The notes: generated by a model not told the origin, from the letters alone. A stretch of DNA of 64,000 nucleotides from Sphingobium sp. Ant17 (GCF_000588875.1 NZ_JEMV01000015.1:25564-89563), one strand, 5' to 3'; counted from the first letter of the stretch, positions 7,028 to 16,616 are shown. Numbers and translations: made by a program.

Positions 7028-8384
7028 CCTGTTCTTCCTCGCCTTTCTGGGCGTATTCTTTCTGATGGGGTTTCGGCGGCCGTTCCTGCTGGTTGCGGTC
7101 TATGCCTATATCGATATCGTCTCACCCCAGCGTTTGTCCTATTTCCTGCTTAATTCTATTCCCATCTCCTTCATTGCCTTTGGCGCGATGGTGGGTGCCT
7201 GGCTGGTGATGGACGACAAGAAGGATTGCCGATTCTCGGCGCGACAGGCGCTGATGCTCGTGCTGCTCGCCTGGTGCGGCTACACGACCATGACCGCCGA
7301 TTTCCCGGTCGAGGCGCTGACCAAATGGAATTGGGTATGGAAGGCGATCATCGCGGGCGTGTTCCTGCCGCTGGTGCTGCGCACCCGGTTGCGAATCGAG
7401 GCGATGACCGTCTTCATGATCCTGTGCGCCAGTACGATCATCATCAATGGCGGCCTTAAGACCGCCTTGTCGGGCGGCGGCTATGGCGTGCTCAACCTGA
7501 TGGTCGACAATAATAGCGGTCTGTATGAAGGCTCCATCATCAGTTGCGTCGCCATCTCGCTGATCCCGCTGATCCTGTGGCTGACCAAACATGGCACCAT
7601 CTTTCCACCTGACTGGAAAGTGAAGGCATTCTGCTATTGCCTGTGCCTTGCCTGCCTGTTGATGCCGATCGGCACCGAAGCGCGCACCGGGCTGGTCTGT
7701 ATCGTGGTCCTTGCGGGGCTGATGCTGATGCGCTCGCCCCGGCGCTTCGTCTATGGGCCGCTGATGCTGCTGGCGGCGTTGGTATCCATCCCCTTCCTGC
7801 CCGCCAGCTTCACGCAGCGGATGCAGACGATCGAAAATCATCAGGGCGACGAAAGCGCCTCCACCCGCGTCGCGGTGTGGATGTGGACGCTCGACTATAT
7901 AAAGGATCATCCAGGCGGCGGCGGCTTCGACAATTATCTGCAGAACAGCTTCACCTATGTCGCGCGCAGTACGGTCAGCGACAGCGGCGGCAGTCGGTTG
8001 GAAACCCGCATCGTCACCGACAAGGGTCGGGCCTATCATAGTGCCTATTTCGAACTGCTGGGCGAGCAGGGCTATTTCGGCTTTGCGGTCTGGGCGTTGA
8101 TCCACCTCATCTGCTTCATCCGCACCGAATCGATCCGCCGCTTCTACCGCAAGCGTGACGGGCCGCAGGAGGCGTGGATTTCGCCCTTCGCGCTCGCGCT
8201 GCAACAGGGGCATATCATCTACATGATCGGATCGCTGTTCGTCGGAATCGCTTATCAGCCCTTCATCTTCATGATGCTGGCGCTTCAAATCGGCCTCGAC
8301 ACCTATCTGACCCGCAAGCGCAAGACGGCGGCTCAGGAGAATTTGGCCGCAGCACTGGTCGCGCGACAGGGCGTTCCGGCGTGA
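7020..8384 (+). CDS. Putative O-glycosylation ligase, exosortase A-associated
   Basis: A 454-residue polytopic membrane protein of the Wzy/O-antigen-ligase superfamily, matching the exosortase-A-associated ligase group (TIGR03097-like). It starts MRDLFFLAFLGVFFLMGFRRPF and has about ten to twelve hydrophobic helices. A large periplasmic loop (about residues 265-345) contains GDESASTRVAVWMWTLD, HPGGGGFDNY and AYHSAYFELLGEQG, the conserved Arg/His regions of these ligases. The role would be polymerising or attaching exopolysaccharide. A longer frame starting at 6936 is open, but the ATG at 7020 fits the family. Its stop overlaps the next start (GTGA). Confidence 0.9.
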   Translation: MRDLFFLAFLGVFFLMGFRRPFLLVAVYAYIDIVSPQRLSYFLLNSIPISFIAFGAMVGAWLVMDDKKDCRFSARQALMLVLLAWCGYTTMTADFPVEALTKWNWVWKAIIAGVFLPLVLRTRLRIEAMTVFMILCASTIIINGGLKTALSGGGYGVLNLMVDNNSGLYEGSIISCVAISLIPLILWLTKHGTIFPPDWKVKAFCYCLCLACLLMPIGTEARTGLVCIVVLAGLMLMRSPRRFVYGPLMLLAALVSIPFLPASFTQRMQTIENHQGDESASTRVAVWMWTLDYIKDHPGGGGFDNYLQNSFTYVARSTVSDSGGSRLETRIVTDKGRAYHSAYFELLGEQGYFGFAVWALIHLICFIRTESIRRFYRKRDGPQEAWISPFALALQQGHIIYMIGSLFVGIAYQPFIFMMLALQIGLDTYLTRKRKTAAQENLAAALVARQGVPA

Positions 8385-9088
8385 GCGGAGAATTGCGGGC
8401 ACTCGGTCTGGTGCATGGGTTGATGCTGGGGCTGCTGCTGGCGTCGCCGATGATTGCGCCGGGGCTTTTTTCGGCGGGTGTCGGCGCGCTGTTCGTCATG
8501 GGCGGGTTTCAGTTGCGGCTGGCGGATCGACGCGGCGACAGGCGCGGCGGCGTGGGACATTGGGTCAGCCATATTCGCATGGCCCCGCGACGGCTGATCC
8601 CCTGGGGCGCGACGGCGACCGTGGCGCTGATCGCGCGGCGGCCGGACCAGGCGCAGGCAATCGTGCTGGCAGCGTTGATATGCGAACTACTACTCTATCC
8701 ACTGATCGCCCCAGCGATGGCGCGGCTCACGCGCGGCGGGGTCGTGGCGTTCGTGGCGCTGATGTTGCCATTATGCGGGGCGGACGATGGCACATTGCGG
8801 TATGCGAGCGCTTTCCTGATCGGCGTGGGTGGATGCGTCTTCTGGCTGCGCGGACCCGATGGCGATGGCCGGGCCTTGGGATGGGCGGTCGCCGGGCTAG
8901 GTAGCGCCATGCTGATCGCCATCCCCTTGCCTCAAGCGCGTCCCTTCGCGCTGATTGGCGGGACGTTATGCGCGACGCTAGCGCTCGCGCATTTGTCGGT
9001 GCTGCGCCGCCGCCCGGTGCCGTGGCACGGCGGCGGCGACGCATCGGTCAGGCCGCTACGCTGGCACCTTCGGTCACGGCCTTCGTAA
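8381..9088 (+). CDS. Hypothetical polytopic membrane protein of the ligase operon
   Basis: A 235-residue protein starting at a GTG that overlaps the ligase stop. It has about seven hydrophobic segments (including residues 8-30, 32-46, 95-115, 120-135, 142-156, 168-185 and 188-205) and an Arg-rich cytoplasmic loop. The context points to exopolysaccharide assembly or export, but I see no flippase or polymerase signature. Its 3' end overlaps the convergent PfpI gene by about 40 bp. Confidence 0.65.
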   Translation: MSGELRALGLVHGLMLGLLLASPMIAPGLFSAGVGALFVMGGFQLRLADRRGDRRGGVGHWVSHIRMAPRRLIPWGATATVALIARRPDQAQAIVLAALICELLLYPLIAPAMARLTRGGVVAFVALMLPLCGADDGTLRYASAFLIGVGGCVFWLRGPDGDGRALGWAVAGLGSAMLIAIPLPQARPFALIGGTLCATLALAHLSVLRRRPVPWHGGGDASVRPLRWHLRSRPS

Positions 9089-9602
9089 AGGCGTCGACAA
9101 AGGCGGGGATATCGTCGGGATTGCGGCTGGTGATGATGTTGCCGTCGATCGCGACGGGCCGGTCGACGACGGTGCCCCCGGCGTTGGTCAAATCGGTGCG
9201 CAATGAGGGCCAGGACGTCACGGTACGCCCATCGACAACGCCTGCCTCAATGAGCAGCCAGGGACCATGGCATATGGCGGCGACGGGCTTGCCCGCCTCG
9301 GCAAAGGCGCGGATGAGGGCGATCGCTTTGTCATTCACCCGCAATGTATCAGGATTGGCAACGCCGCCGGGCAGGATCAGCCCGTCATAATCGTCCATGG
9401 ACACGGCATCGAGCGTGATGTCGGGGGTGATGGTGTCGCCCTTCTCGTCATGCTTCATACCCTGGATCGGATCACTCTCGGGCGAGGCCAGGGTCACCTT
9501 GGCACCGGCTTTCATCAGTATGTCGCGCGGATCGAACAGTTCGGATTGTTCGAAGCCGTCAGTCGCGATGATGAGAATATGGCTGTTTTCGATGGTCGAC
9601 AT
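9048..9602 (-). CDS. DJ-1/PfpI family protein (type 1 glutamine amidotransferase-like)
   Basis: A 184-residue cytosolic protein of the DJ-1/PfpI superfamily, whose members act as proteases, chaperones or glyoxalase/deglycase-type stress enzymes. The nucleophile elbow is seen as AAICHGPWLLIEAGVV, with Cys at about residue 112 followed by His. An upstream acid lies in DGFEQSELFDP, and the IDGNIITSRNPDDIPAFVDAF tail is typical. The start at 9602 has GGAGA six bases upstream. It is divergent from topoisomerase IB, with about 100 bp between them. Confidence 0.9.
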   Translation of the reverse strand: MSTIENSHILIIATDGFEQSELFDPRDILMKAGAKVTLASPESDPIQGMKHDEKGDTITPDITLDAVSMDDYDGLILPGGVANPDTLRVNDKAIALIRAFAEAGKPVAAICHGPWLLIEAGVVDGRTVTSWPSLRTDLTNAGGTVVDRPVAIDGNIITSRNPDDIPAFVDAFTKAVTEGASVAA

Positions 9603-9704
9603 GGTCGTCTCCTTCATGGGGGAATGGTCGCTGAACGGGTCGGAGCCACCATGGTTGCGGAACGAAGCGACGAACGACGGGTTTGGGGAGACGAGAAGGA
9701 CGAT

Positions 9705-10712
9705 ATGCCCCATTCCTCTATAGTTCACGCCAATGACAGCACCCCCGGTATCACGCGGCGCGCGCTGAAACGGGGTTGGGCCTATCGCGATGTCGATGGC
9801 GCGCGGATCACCGACCGGAACGAGATCGACCGGCTGAACGCAATCGCCCTGCCGCCTGCCTATCGCGACTGCTGGTTCTGCCCCTCCCCCTATGGCCATA
9901 TCCAAGCGACTGGCTATGACGATAAGGGGCGCAAACAATATCGCTATCACCTCGATTTCCGGGCCGCGCGCGAAGCGGAGAAATATGCAGGATGCCCCAA
10001 TTTCGGTCGCGCCCTGCCCAAATTGCGCGCCCGGCTGGAGGCGGACCTGTCGAAGCGCGGATTGCGCAAGGATCGCACCATCGCTGCGGTCATCCGCCTG
10101 CTCGACCTCGCCAAGTTGCGCGTCGGCAATGAACATTATGCCACGACCAACAAGAGTTTCGGCGCGACAACGCTCCGCCGCCGTCACCTTGACCTTAGCG
10201 GCAAGTCGCTGACGCTGCGCTATCGCGCCAAGTCGGGCAAGCAGCAGCAATTGACCGTGACCGACAGCCGCCTGCTGCGCTTCGTGCGGCAGGTGCAGGA
10301 TCTGCCAGGCCAGCACCTGTTCCAATATCTGCATGAGGAGGGCGAGGCACGGCCGATCACGTCGGGCGACGTCAACGCCTATATCGCCGATGCCATGGGC
10401 GGGCCGTTCACCGCCAAGCATTTCCGCACCTGGGGTGCGTCGACTATTGCCTTTGAAACGCTGGCGGCCGGGCATGTGTCATTGAAGGAAATGATCGACC
10501 CGGTAGCGCTGGCGTTGGGGAATACCCCCGCGATCAGCCGTAAATCCTATATCCATCCCGCGCTTATCGCCCTATGTAAGGAGGGGCAGGATGATTGGCG
10601 CGAGGGGCTTCGCCTTCCACGCCGCACCCGCTATCTTTCGCGAGAGGAACGCGGCCTGATCGCTTTTCTCGATGCCTTGGAGGCTTGCGCCCCGCTTGCG
10701 GCGGCCGCCTGA
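9705..10712 (+). CDS. DNA topoisomerase IB (poxvirus-like)
   Basis: A 335-residue type IB topoisomerase that relaxes supercoils through a 3'-phosphotyrosine intermediate. By comparison with the vaccinia enzyme, candidate active-site residues are R139 (AKLRVGNEHY), K179 (AKSGKQQQ), R241 (KHFRTWGAST), N273 in LGNTPAIS (the bacterial replacement for His) and the nucleophile Y282 in SRKSYIHP. The small N-terminal domain (residues 20-90) is complete. I chose ATG 9705 because AAGGA lies five bases upstream and the conserved region starts shortly after. No operon partner. Confidence 0.93.
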   Translation: MPHSSIVHANDSTPGITRRALKRGWAYRDVDGARITDRNEIDRLNAIALPPAYRDCWFCPSPYGHIQATGYDDKGRKQYRYHLDFRAAREAEKYAGCPNFGRALPKLRARLEADLSKRGLRKDRTIAAVIRLLDLAKLRVGNEHYATTNKSFGATTLRRRHLDLSGKSLTLRYRAKSGKQQQLTVTDSRLLRFVRQVQDLPGQHLFQYLHEEGEARPITSGDVNAYIADAMGGPFTAKHFRTWGASTIAFETLAAGHVSLKEMIDPVALALGNTPAISRKSYIHPALIALCKEGQDDWREGLRLPRRTRYLSREERGLIAFLDALEACAPLAAAA

Positions 10713-10740
10713 ACCACGCTCACCAAGACTATAGGACAGC

Positions 10741-11904
10741 ATGGCTATTATCAAAAACTCCGCCGTTTCGACCATAACCGTGCCTGCGCCCAATTTAGGC
10801 GCGATGTGGCGATCGACCAGCGACTGGCTGGCGATGCATTATATTCAGATATTGATCGCGCTCGGTGTGGGCATTGCGATCTATCTGACGCTGACCGCGC
10901 TGCGGGGTATCGGGAAACGGCACAAAGGGAATCGCGGCGATCCGCTGGGGTACACCAATGTACTGGGTAGGGCCGCTGCGCGCACGACCCATTTCTTCAT
11001 GGTTATGGTTTCGGCACGGCTGGTCGTTGGCTATGCCGATGCGCCTGCCCCCCTCTACAAGACGATTGCCTTCCTCTTCACCATCGCTGCCGTACTGCAA
11101 TCCGCCTTGTGGGCGCGCGAAATCATATTGGGGCTGATCGAGCGCAAGACGCTGGCGGAGGATGGCGGCGGCGAAACGCTGGCCAATGCGATGGGCCTTA
11201 TCCGCATCTTGGTGAGCTTTGCCCTGTTCGCCGTGGCCACGATCGTCGTGCTCGATAATCTGGGGGTCAACGTCACCGGTCTGGTCGCCGGTCTGGGCAT
11301 TGGCGGCATCGCCATCGGCTTGGCGGCGCAAGGCATATTCTCCGACCTGTTCGCAGCGCTGTCGATCATCTTCGACAAGCCGTTTCGCCGGGGGGAGACG
11401 ATCAATTATGACCAGACGACCGCCACGGTGGAAAAGATCGGCCTCAAATCCACCCGGCTGCGCGCACTGACGGGCGAGAAGAAGGTTATTTCCAACGCCA
11501 ATCTGCTGCAAAAGGAAATTACCAGCTATTTCACGCTGGACCATCGCCGGATCAAGTTCGCGATCGGCGTCATCTATCAGACCCCACCGGATGTGGCCGA
11601 GCAGATCCCGGATATATTGAAAGCGATCATCACCGATCTGGGCGGGAATTTCGTGCGATCCGGCTTCATCGGATTCGGCGCGTCCAGTCTGGATTTCGAG
11701 GTCGAGTTCGACGTCTATCTGCCCGACTGGGACTCTATTTACGTCATTCGCCACAAAGTGGGCCTTGCCATCCTGCGCCAGTTCAACGAGCGCGGGATTG
11801 AATTCGCCTACCCGACCCAGACCAGCTTCACGGCTGCGCCGGACGGACGGATGGTTTTACCCTATCCAGATGTTCAGACCGTGCGGCAGGTCGAGACGGG
11901 ATAA
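10741..11904 (+). CDS. Mechanosensitive ion channel, MscS family
   Basis: A 387-residue MscS-type channel that opens under membrane tension. Four hydrophobic segments (about residues 35-52, 80-96, 104-122 and 150-170) lead to the pore helix NVTGLVAGLGIGGIAIGLAAQGIFSDLFA, which has the Gly/Ala pattern of TM3. The cytoplasmic beta and alpha/beta domains follow (FDKPFRRGETINY, KKVISNANLLQKEITSY). An AGGA Shine-Dalgarno lies about five bases before the ATG. It is 28 bp after topoisomerase IB and may be co-transcribed. Confidence 0.93.
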   Translation: MAIIKNSAVSTITVPAPNLGAMWRSTSDWLAMHYIQILIALGVGIAIYLTLTALRGIGKRHKGNRGDPLGYTNVLGRAAARTTHFFMVMVSARLVVGYADAPAPLYKTIAFLFTIAAVLQSALWAREIILGLIERKTLAEDGGGETLANAMGLIRILVSFALFAVATIVVLDNLGVNVTGLVAGLGIGGIAIGLAAQGIFSDLFAALSIIFDKPFRRGETINYDQTTATVEKIGLKSTRLRALTGEKKVISNANLLQKEITSYFTLDHRRIKFAIGVIYQTPPDVAEQIPDILKAIITDLGGNFVRSGFIGFGASSLDFEVEFDVYLPDWDSIYVIRHKVGLAILRQFNERGIEFAYPTQTSFTAAPDGRMVLPYPDVQTVRQVETG

Positions 11905-11919
11905 AGCCGACAGGGCGGA

Positions 11920-12900
11920 TCAGCCCAAACCCCATAGCGTGCCGGGTTGTAGCAGTCCTTCCTGCAAGACGCAGGCGCCAGGGCGATCACGGGCGAGCAG
12001 CAACGCCCCGTCCAGGTCGATCCAGTCTGCCCCCTGCGCCACCAGCGCGGCGGGTGCGATGCCCAGTGACGTACCGAGCATGCAGCCGACCATCAGCCGG
12101 AAGCCGCGCTCTTTCGCCTCGCGCGCCAGAGCGAGGGCTTCGGTCAGCCCACCCGCCTTGTCGAGCTTGATATTCACCGCGTCGAAATCGCCCAGTCGGT
12201 CGAGATCGGCACGGGTGTGACAGCTTTCGTCGGCGCACAACGGCAGGGGGGCGTGAACACCCGCGAGCCGTGTTTCCTCACCATGGACCACTGGCTGTTC
12301 GACCATCTCCACCCCCAGAGCGGCCAGAGCGGCCGCTTCGGCAGCGATATCGCGATCATGCCAGCTTTCATTGGCATCGACGATCAGCCGCGCGGTGGGT
12401 GCGCCGCGTCGCACGGCAGCGACCCGGTCGCGGTCCCCCTCGCCCGTCAGCTTGCATTTGAGTAGCGCGAAGCCGCGTGCCGCCGCCGACCGCGCATCGG
12501 CCTCCATCTGATCGGGATCACCCAGACTGATGGTGAAGGCTGTCGGCAAAGGCGCAGGCGCAGGCGCTGCCAGTCCCGCCAGTTGCCAAACCGGGACGCC
12601 CGCCTGCTTCGCCGCCAAGTCCCACAAGGCGCAGTCGAGCGCATTGCGCGCCGCGCCGCGTGGCATGGCGGTCAGCAAGGCTTCGCGGTCCAGCGGTCCG
12701 GTATAGGCTCGCAAGGCCGCGACGCAGCCTTCCGCGCTTTCGCCCTCATAATAGATGGCCGTGCCTTCGCCTTGGCCGAAATGGGTGCCGTCGCCCACGG
12801 TGCAAACAACGACATCAACATGGGTCTTTGCCCCCCGACTGATGACGAACGCCCCGGCCACAGGCCAGCGTTCAGCGGTCGCGGACACTATACGGATCAT
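11920..12900 (-). CDS. dgcA: Dipeptide/N-acetyl-D-Glu epimerase-racemase, enolase superfamily
   Basis: A 326-residue enolase-superfamily enzyme of the muconate-lactonising subgroup. The Lys-x-Lys catalytic motif is visible as LLKCKLTGEG, the metal ligands in LIVDANESW, VEQPVV and LCADESCH, and the second catalytic Lys in VNIKLDKAGG. The sphingomonad-type sequence resembles DgcA, an N-acetyl-D-glutamate racemase or Ala-Glu epimerase of peptidoglycan and D-amino-acid metabolism. The substrate cannot be fixed from sequence. I use the ATG at 12900 because AGGA lies seven bases upstream; the ATG at 12918 lacks an RBS. Confidence 0.87.
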   Translation of the reverse strand: MIRIVSATAERWPVAGAFVISRGAKTHVDVVVCTVGDGTHFGQGEGTAIYYEGESAEGCVAALRAYTGPLDREALLTAMPRGAARNALDCALWDLAAKQAGVPVWQLAGLAAPAPAPLPTAFTISLGDPDQMEADARSAAARGFALLKCKLTGEGDRDRVAAVRRGAPTARLIVDANESWHDRDIAAEAAALAALGVEMVEQPVVHGEETRLAGVHAPLPLCADESCHTRADLDRLGDFDAVNIKLDKAGGLTEALALAREAKERGFRLMVGCMLGTSLGIAPAALVAQGADWIDLDGALLLARDRPGACVLQEGLLQPGTLWGLG

Positions 12901-13001
12901 CGTGCTTTCCTGCGTCATCGGTTGACCATGAACGAGACCGTCATATGAGCGAAACATAAAGTCCGGCATAGTCCTGCGATTCAACAAGGAGCCTATTTTC
13001 C

Positions 13002-14306
13002 GTGACATCCCGCGACCTGACCGGTTTCCTGCCTCTGAACGAAGCCAACACGGCACACAGCGACTGGCCCCGCCGCCTGTCGGACATGGCATGGCGCATC
13101 GGCTTTGGCGCCATCGGCTGGCCTTGGCTGCTTGCCAGCCTGTCTGGCGGACGCCCGGCGGACAAGCGCGCGTTGCTGGACGAGTTGGGCCTGCCCCATG
13201 ATGCGCTGCCACATCTGGGCAGTTGGAAGGCCGATGTCGGCTTTCTGCGGCATATCGTGCGGGAGATTGCCCGGGTGCGGCCCGCCCATGTGGTGGAACT
13301 GGGTGCGGGCGCTTCCTCGCTGATCGCGGCGCGGGCGTTGCAATTGCATGGTGGTGGGCGCTTGCACAGTTTCGACCAACATGGCGGCTTCGTCGACGCG
13401 ACGCGGCAATGGCTGGGCGATCATGCGATCGATGCCGACATCCGCCATGCGCCACTGACGCATGAAAGCGCGGATTGGCCCGGTCGCTGGTATGCGCTGG
13501 AGGATGTGCCCGAGCGCATCGACCTGATCATCATCGACGGTCCACCGTGGAGTGTGCATCCACTGGTGCGGGGCGCGGCGGACAGCCTGTTCGCACGATT
13601 GTCGCCCAATGGCGTGGTGTTGCTGGACGATGCCGCGCGCCCCGGCGAACGGATCGTCGCGCGGCGCTGGCGCGAGCGCTGGCCGCATATCGACTTTCGC
13701 CTGATGCATGACGGGACGAAAGGCACCCTGGTCGGCCGCCGCCGCGACCTGACAGCGCCGGTTGCCAATGATAATGACGATGGACGGTCGTGGCGGCACA
13801 TGCGCCGTGCGGCGGCGATCGCCGCGCTCCTGGGCATCGGCTGGATCGCGCGGGGCGAATTGGGGGAATTTCCCCAGAGCGCGCAGGCGAGCAGTTTTCT
13901 CGATGAAGCGGCGGCTTCGCGCCGCGCCGGGCTGTTGCGACAGGACATGGCTTCCCAGGTCGAAAGCGCGACCTTCGACCCGGCGGAAATCGAGCGGTCG
14001 ACCGGGATTGTCCTGCCCCTTTTGCCCGGCGACTGGCGCGTGACCGACGTGCAGCTTTTCCCTACGAGCGACAGCCCCGCCATAGCGATGACGATCGTGA
14101 CGCCCAAGGACGAAACGCTATCGCTCTTTGCCGATCGGGCCGAGACGCCCGCCGAAGCCACGCCGCTGGTCGCACGCCGCGCCGATGAAGTGGTCGCCTA
14201 TTGGGAAGTCGGCACCATGGCCTATGCATTGACGGGCCGGGGCGATACACGCCGCGTCCTGCAACTGGCTGGCACCATCGCACCCATGGGCCGGACGCCC
14301 CATTGA
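13002..14306 (+). CDS. SAM-dependent methyltransferase fused to an anti-sigma-factor-like C-terminal half
   Basis: This 434-residue protein has two parts. Residues 50-248 form a class I SAM methyltransferase with motif I VVELGAGASS (97-106), DLIIIDGPPW (174-183) and GVVLLDDAARPGE. A hydrophobic helix follows (268-284). The C-terminal region (295-434) resembles the extracytoplasmic half of ECF anti-sigma factors: FDPAEIERSTGIVLPLLPG, LFADRAETP and VVAYWEVGTMAYALTGRGDTRRVL. The N-terminal zinc-binding anti-sigma domain is absent and no sigma factor gene adjoins. Normally these are separate proteins. It could be a true fusion or, given the base losses in this sequence, an artefact joining two genes. 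Confidence 0.75.
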   Translation: MTSRDLTGFLPLNEANTAHSDWPRRLSDMAWRIGFGAIGWPWLLASLSGGRPADKRALLDELGLPHDALPHLGSWKADVGFLRHIVREIARVRPAHVVELGAGASSLIAARALQLHGGGRLHSFDQHGGFVDATRQWLGDHAIDADIRHAPLTHESADWPGRWYALEDVPERIDLIIIDGPPWSVHPLVRGAADSLFARLSPNGVVLLDDAARPGERIVARRWRERWPHIDFRLMHDGTKGTLVGRRRDLTAPVANDNDDGRSWRHMRRAAAIAALLGIGWIARGELGEFPQSAQASSFLDEAAASRRAGLLRQDMASQVESATFDPAEIERSTGIVLPLLPGDWRVTDVQLFPTSDSPAIAMTIVTPKDETLSLFADRAETPAEATPLVARRADEVVAYWEVGTMAYALTGRGDTRRVLQLAGTIAPMGRTPH

Positions 14307-14337
14307 GGCTTTAGGGGCAGCCTGCTAAGCGCCGCGC

Positions 14338-16124
14338 ATGGAGGATGCCCCGCACACCACCGCCCGCGCCGACGCGCGCCCCGCCCTTGGCAGCCTGGCG
14401 ATGCTGTGGCGGTTTGCGCGCCATTATCCAGGACGGATCGCCGGGGCATTGGCCGCCTTGATCGTGTCGTCAGCGGCGACCTTGGGTATCCCAAGCGGCT
14501 TTCGCCTGGTGATCGACAAGGGGTTCATGGGCGGCGGGGACATCAGTCGCTGGTTCGAATATCTGCTGCTGATCGTGATCATCCTCGCGCTGGCGAGCGC
14601 GCTGCGCTTCTATTTCGTGTCCTGGCTGGGCGAACGGGTCGTCGCCGATATTCGCAGCGCCACGCAAGCCAATCTGCTGCGGCAGGCACCACGCTTCTTC
14701 GAGGAAAATCGTCCGTCCGAAATCGCATCGCGCATGACCGCGGACACCGCCATCGTCGAGCAGGTGGTCGGATCGACCGTCTCGGTCGCACTGCGCAATC
14801 TGGTGACGGGCGTGGGTGGCCTCCTGTATCTATTCGCTCTGGCCCCCAAGCTCGCCGCATTGCTGTTGCTGGGTATTCCGGTCATCCTGGCGGTGCTCAT
14901 AGGCCTGGGCCGCAAGGTGCGCGGCCTGTCGCGCGCGAGCCAGGACCGGTTGGCCGATGTCGGCAGCGTCACCAGCGAAGTGCTGGGCGCGATGAAGATC
15001 GTCCAGGCCTTTGGCCAGGAAGCGCGCGAGGCGATGCGCTTCGACGCCACCGTCCAGGCGGGTTTTGCGACCGCGCGCCGCCGGATCGCCCTGCGCGCGA
15101 TCATGACGCAGTGGTGATCGCTTTGGTGTTCGGATCGATCACCGCCGTCATGTGGCAGGGCGCGTTGGACGTGGCGGCGGGGCGGCTGTCGGGCGGAAGC
15201 ATCGCGGCGTTCGTGCTGACCGGCGGGCTGGTCGCCGGTGCGTTCGGGTCGTTGTCGGAAAGCTGGGGCGACCTGCTGCGCGGCGCGGGGGCAGCAAGCC
15301 GCCTGCATGAGCTAATGAGCGCCACGCCGGATATTCTGCCGCCTGCCGTGCCCCTGCCCATCCCGGTGACCAGCAATGGCGCGCGCCTGACCTTCACCGA
15401 CGTCCATTTCCATTATCCGACCCGGCCCGACCAGGCTGCGCTGAATGGAGTGTCGCTGGACATTGCGCCGGGGGAAACCGTGGCGGTCGTAGGTCCGTCG
15501 GGCGCAGGCAAGACGACGTTGATCCAATTGGCGCAGCGCTTCTACGATCCCGACCAGGGCGTCGTTCGGTTGAATGGCGTGGCCCTGCCCGATGCCGACC
15601 CCGCCGCTGCCCGCGCGATGATGGCGATAGTGCCGCAGGACAGCGTGATCTTCGCCGCCTCCGCCCGCGATAATCTACGCTACGGCCATTGGGACGCGAG
15701 CGACGCGCAGATATGGGACGCCGCCCGCGCCGCCAATGCGGAGAGCTTCCTGCGCGCCTTGCCGCAGGGGCTCGACACATTCATGGGCGAAGGCGGCGCG
15801 CGCCTGTCGGGCGGACAGCGTCAACGGCTCTCGATCGCCCGTGCGCTGCTGCGCGATGCGCCGATCCTGTTGCTGGACGAAGCGACATCGGCGCTCGACG
15901 CGGAGTCCGAACGGCTGGTGCAGGACGCGTTGGGACGGCTGATCCAGGGACGGACGACGATCGTCATTGCCCATCGCCTTGCCACTATCCGGGCGGCCGA
16001 CCGGATCATCGTGATGGATGAGGGCCGGATCGTCGAACAGGGCGATCACGCCGCGCTGGTGGCGCAAGACGGGCTTTATGCGCGCCTCGCCAGCCTGCAA
16101 TTTCAAGATACGCCCGCGGCCTGA
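14338..16124 (+). pseudogene. ABC transporter, permease-ATPase fusion (MsbA-like), frameshifted
   Basis: Homodimeric-type exporter split by a one-base deletion. The first frame (14338-15117) encodes six-helix membrane-domain sequence through SRASQDRLADVGSVTSEVLG and ends at a TGA right after IMTQW. The second frame carries the rest: VVIALVFGSITAVMW, Walker A GPSGAGKTTL, signature LSGGQRQRLSIARALL, Walker B ILLLDEATSALD and the switch IVIAHRL. Reading base 15108 twice gives a continuous product of about 595 residues, the normal family length. No slippery heptamer is present, so programmed shifting is unlikely. The substrate (lipid, drug or peptide) is unknown. Confidence 0.85.
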
Positions 16125-16145
16125 CCAGGCAACACGGCCATCGCT

Positions 16146-16475
16146 TCACGTTCGGACGCTGGCCTCGTGCAGCTTCACGACATGATCCAATATGGCGGGA
16201 TGGAGCGGCTGTTCGAAAGCGCACCCCGCCTCGTGGCCGCGCGTCCAGAGTATCCGCGCACGACGCCCCTCGAAACTTGGCAGCATGATCCACAATTCGC
16301 CGCCGGGCAGGAGTTTCATGAAGCTTTGCAGGCGAAATCCGGAGACGGACAGATCCGCAATTGCGCTTTTGACCCAGGTTTCACCGGGACGTCGGACCTT
16401 CACGCTGATCCGCACATGACGGCGTTCGGCGGCGCGTGCCTTCTGGCTGGCTTGATTTGGTCGGTCGATACCCAT
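16146..16475 (-). CDS. PilZ domain protein
   Basis: A 109-residue single-domain PilZ protein. The c-di-GMP-binding signature is present as RxxxR (RRHVR, about residue 18) and DxSxxG (DLSVSG, about residue 43). It is a cytosolic effector candidate for the diguanylate cyclase encoded at 23818. I chose the ATG at 16475, which begins just ahead of the domain; a longer frame to 16604 adds unconserved sequence. No strong RBS is visible for either start. Confidence 0.8.
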   Translation of the reverse strand: MGIDRPNQASQKARAAERRHVRISVKVRRPGETWVKSAIADLSVSGFRLQSFMKLLPGGELWIMLPSFEGRRARILWTRGHEAGCAFEQPLHPAILDHVVKLHEASVRT

Positions 16476-16584
16476 GGTGTGCGCTTCATTCCATCCAGAC
16501 ACCATTGTCGTGGATTGAGGTAAGGAAACGGTTAAATTCTCGATCTTCTGAGCGTAGGCACTCCGCCTTGACGGCCGTATAGGA

Positions 16585-16616
16585 ACAAAAAAGGGGCCGC
16601 CCAACGGCGACCCCTT
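16585..16616 (-). terminator. Rho-independent terminator of the tonB-exbBD operon
   Basis: On the minus strand AAGGGGTCGCC and GGCGGCCCCTT form an 11-bp stem with one G-U pair around a GTT-centred loop, followed directly by TTTTTT. It lies 92 bp after the last exbD stop. Confidence 0.85.

Noticed and set aside
7122..8402. Minus-strand frame opposite the O-ligase gene
   Set aside because: Shadow of a clear polytopic membrane protein gene.
15100..15120. Programmed -1 ribosomal frameshift in the ABC exporter
   Set aside because: No X-XXY-YYZ slippery heptamer or downstream pseudoknot is visible, and identical one-base losses occur in unrelated genes.
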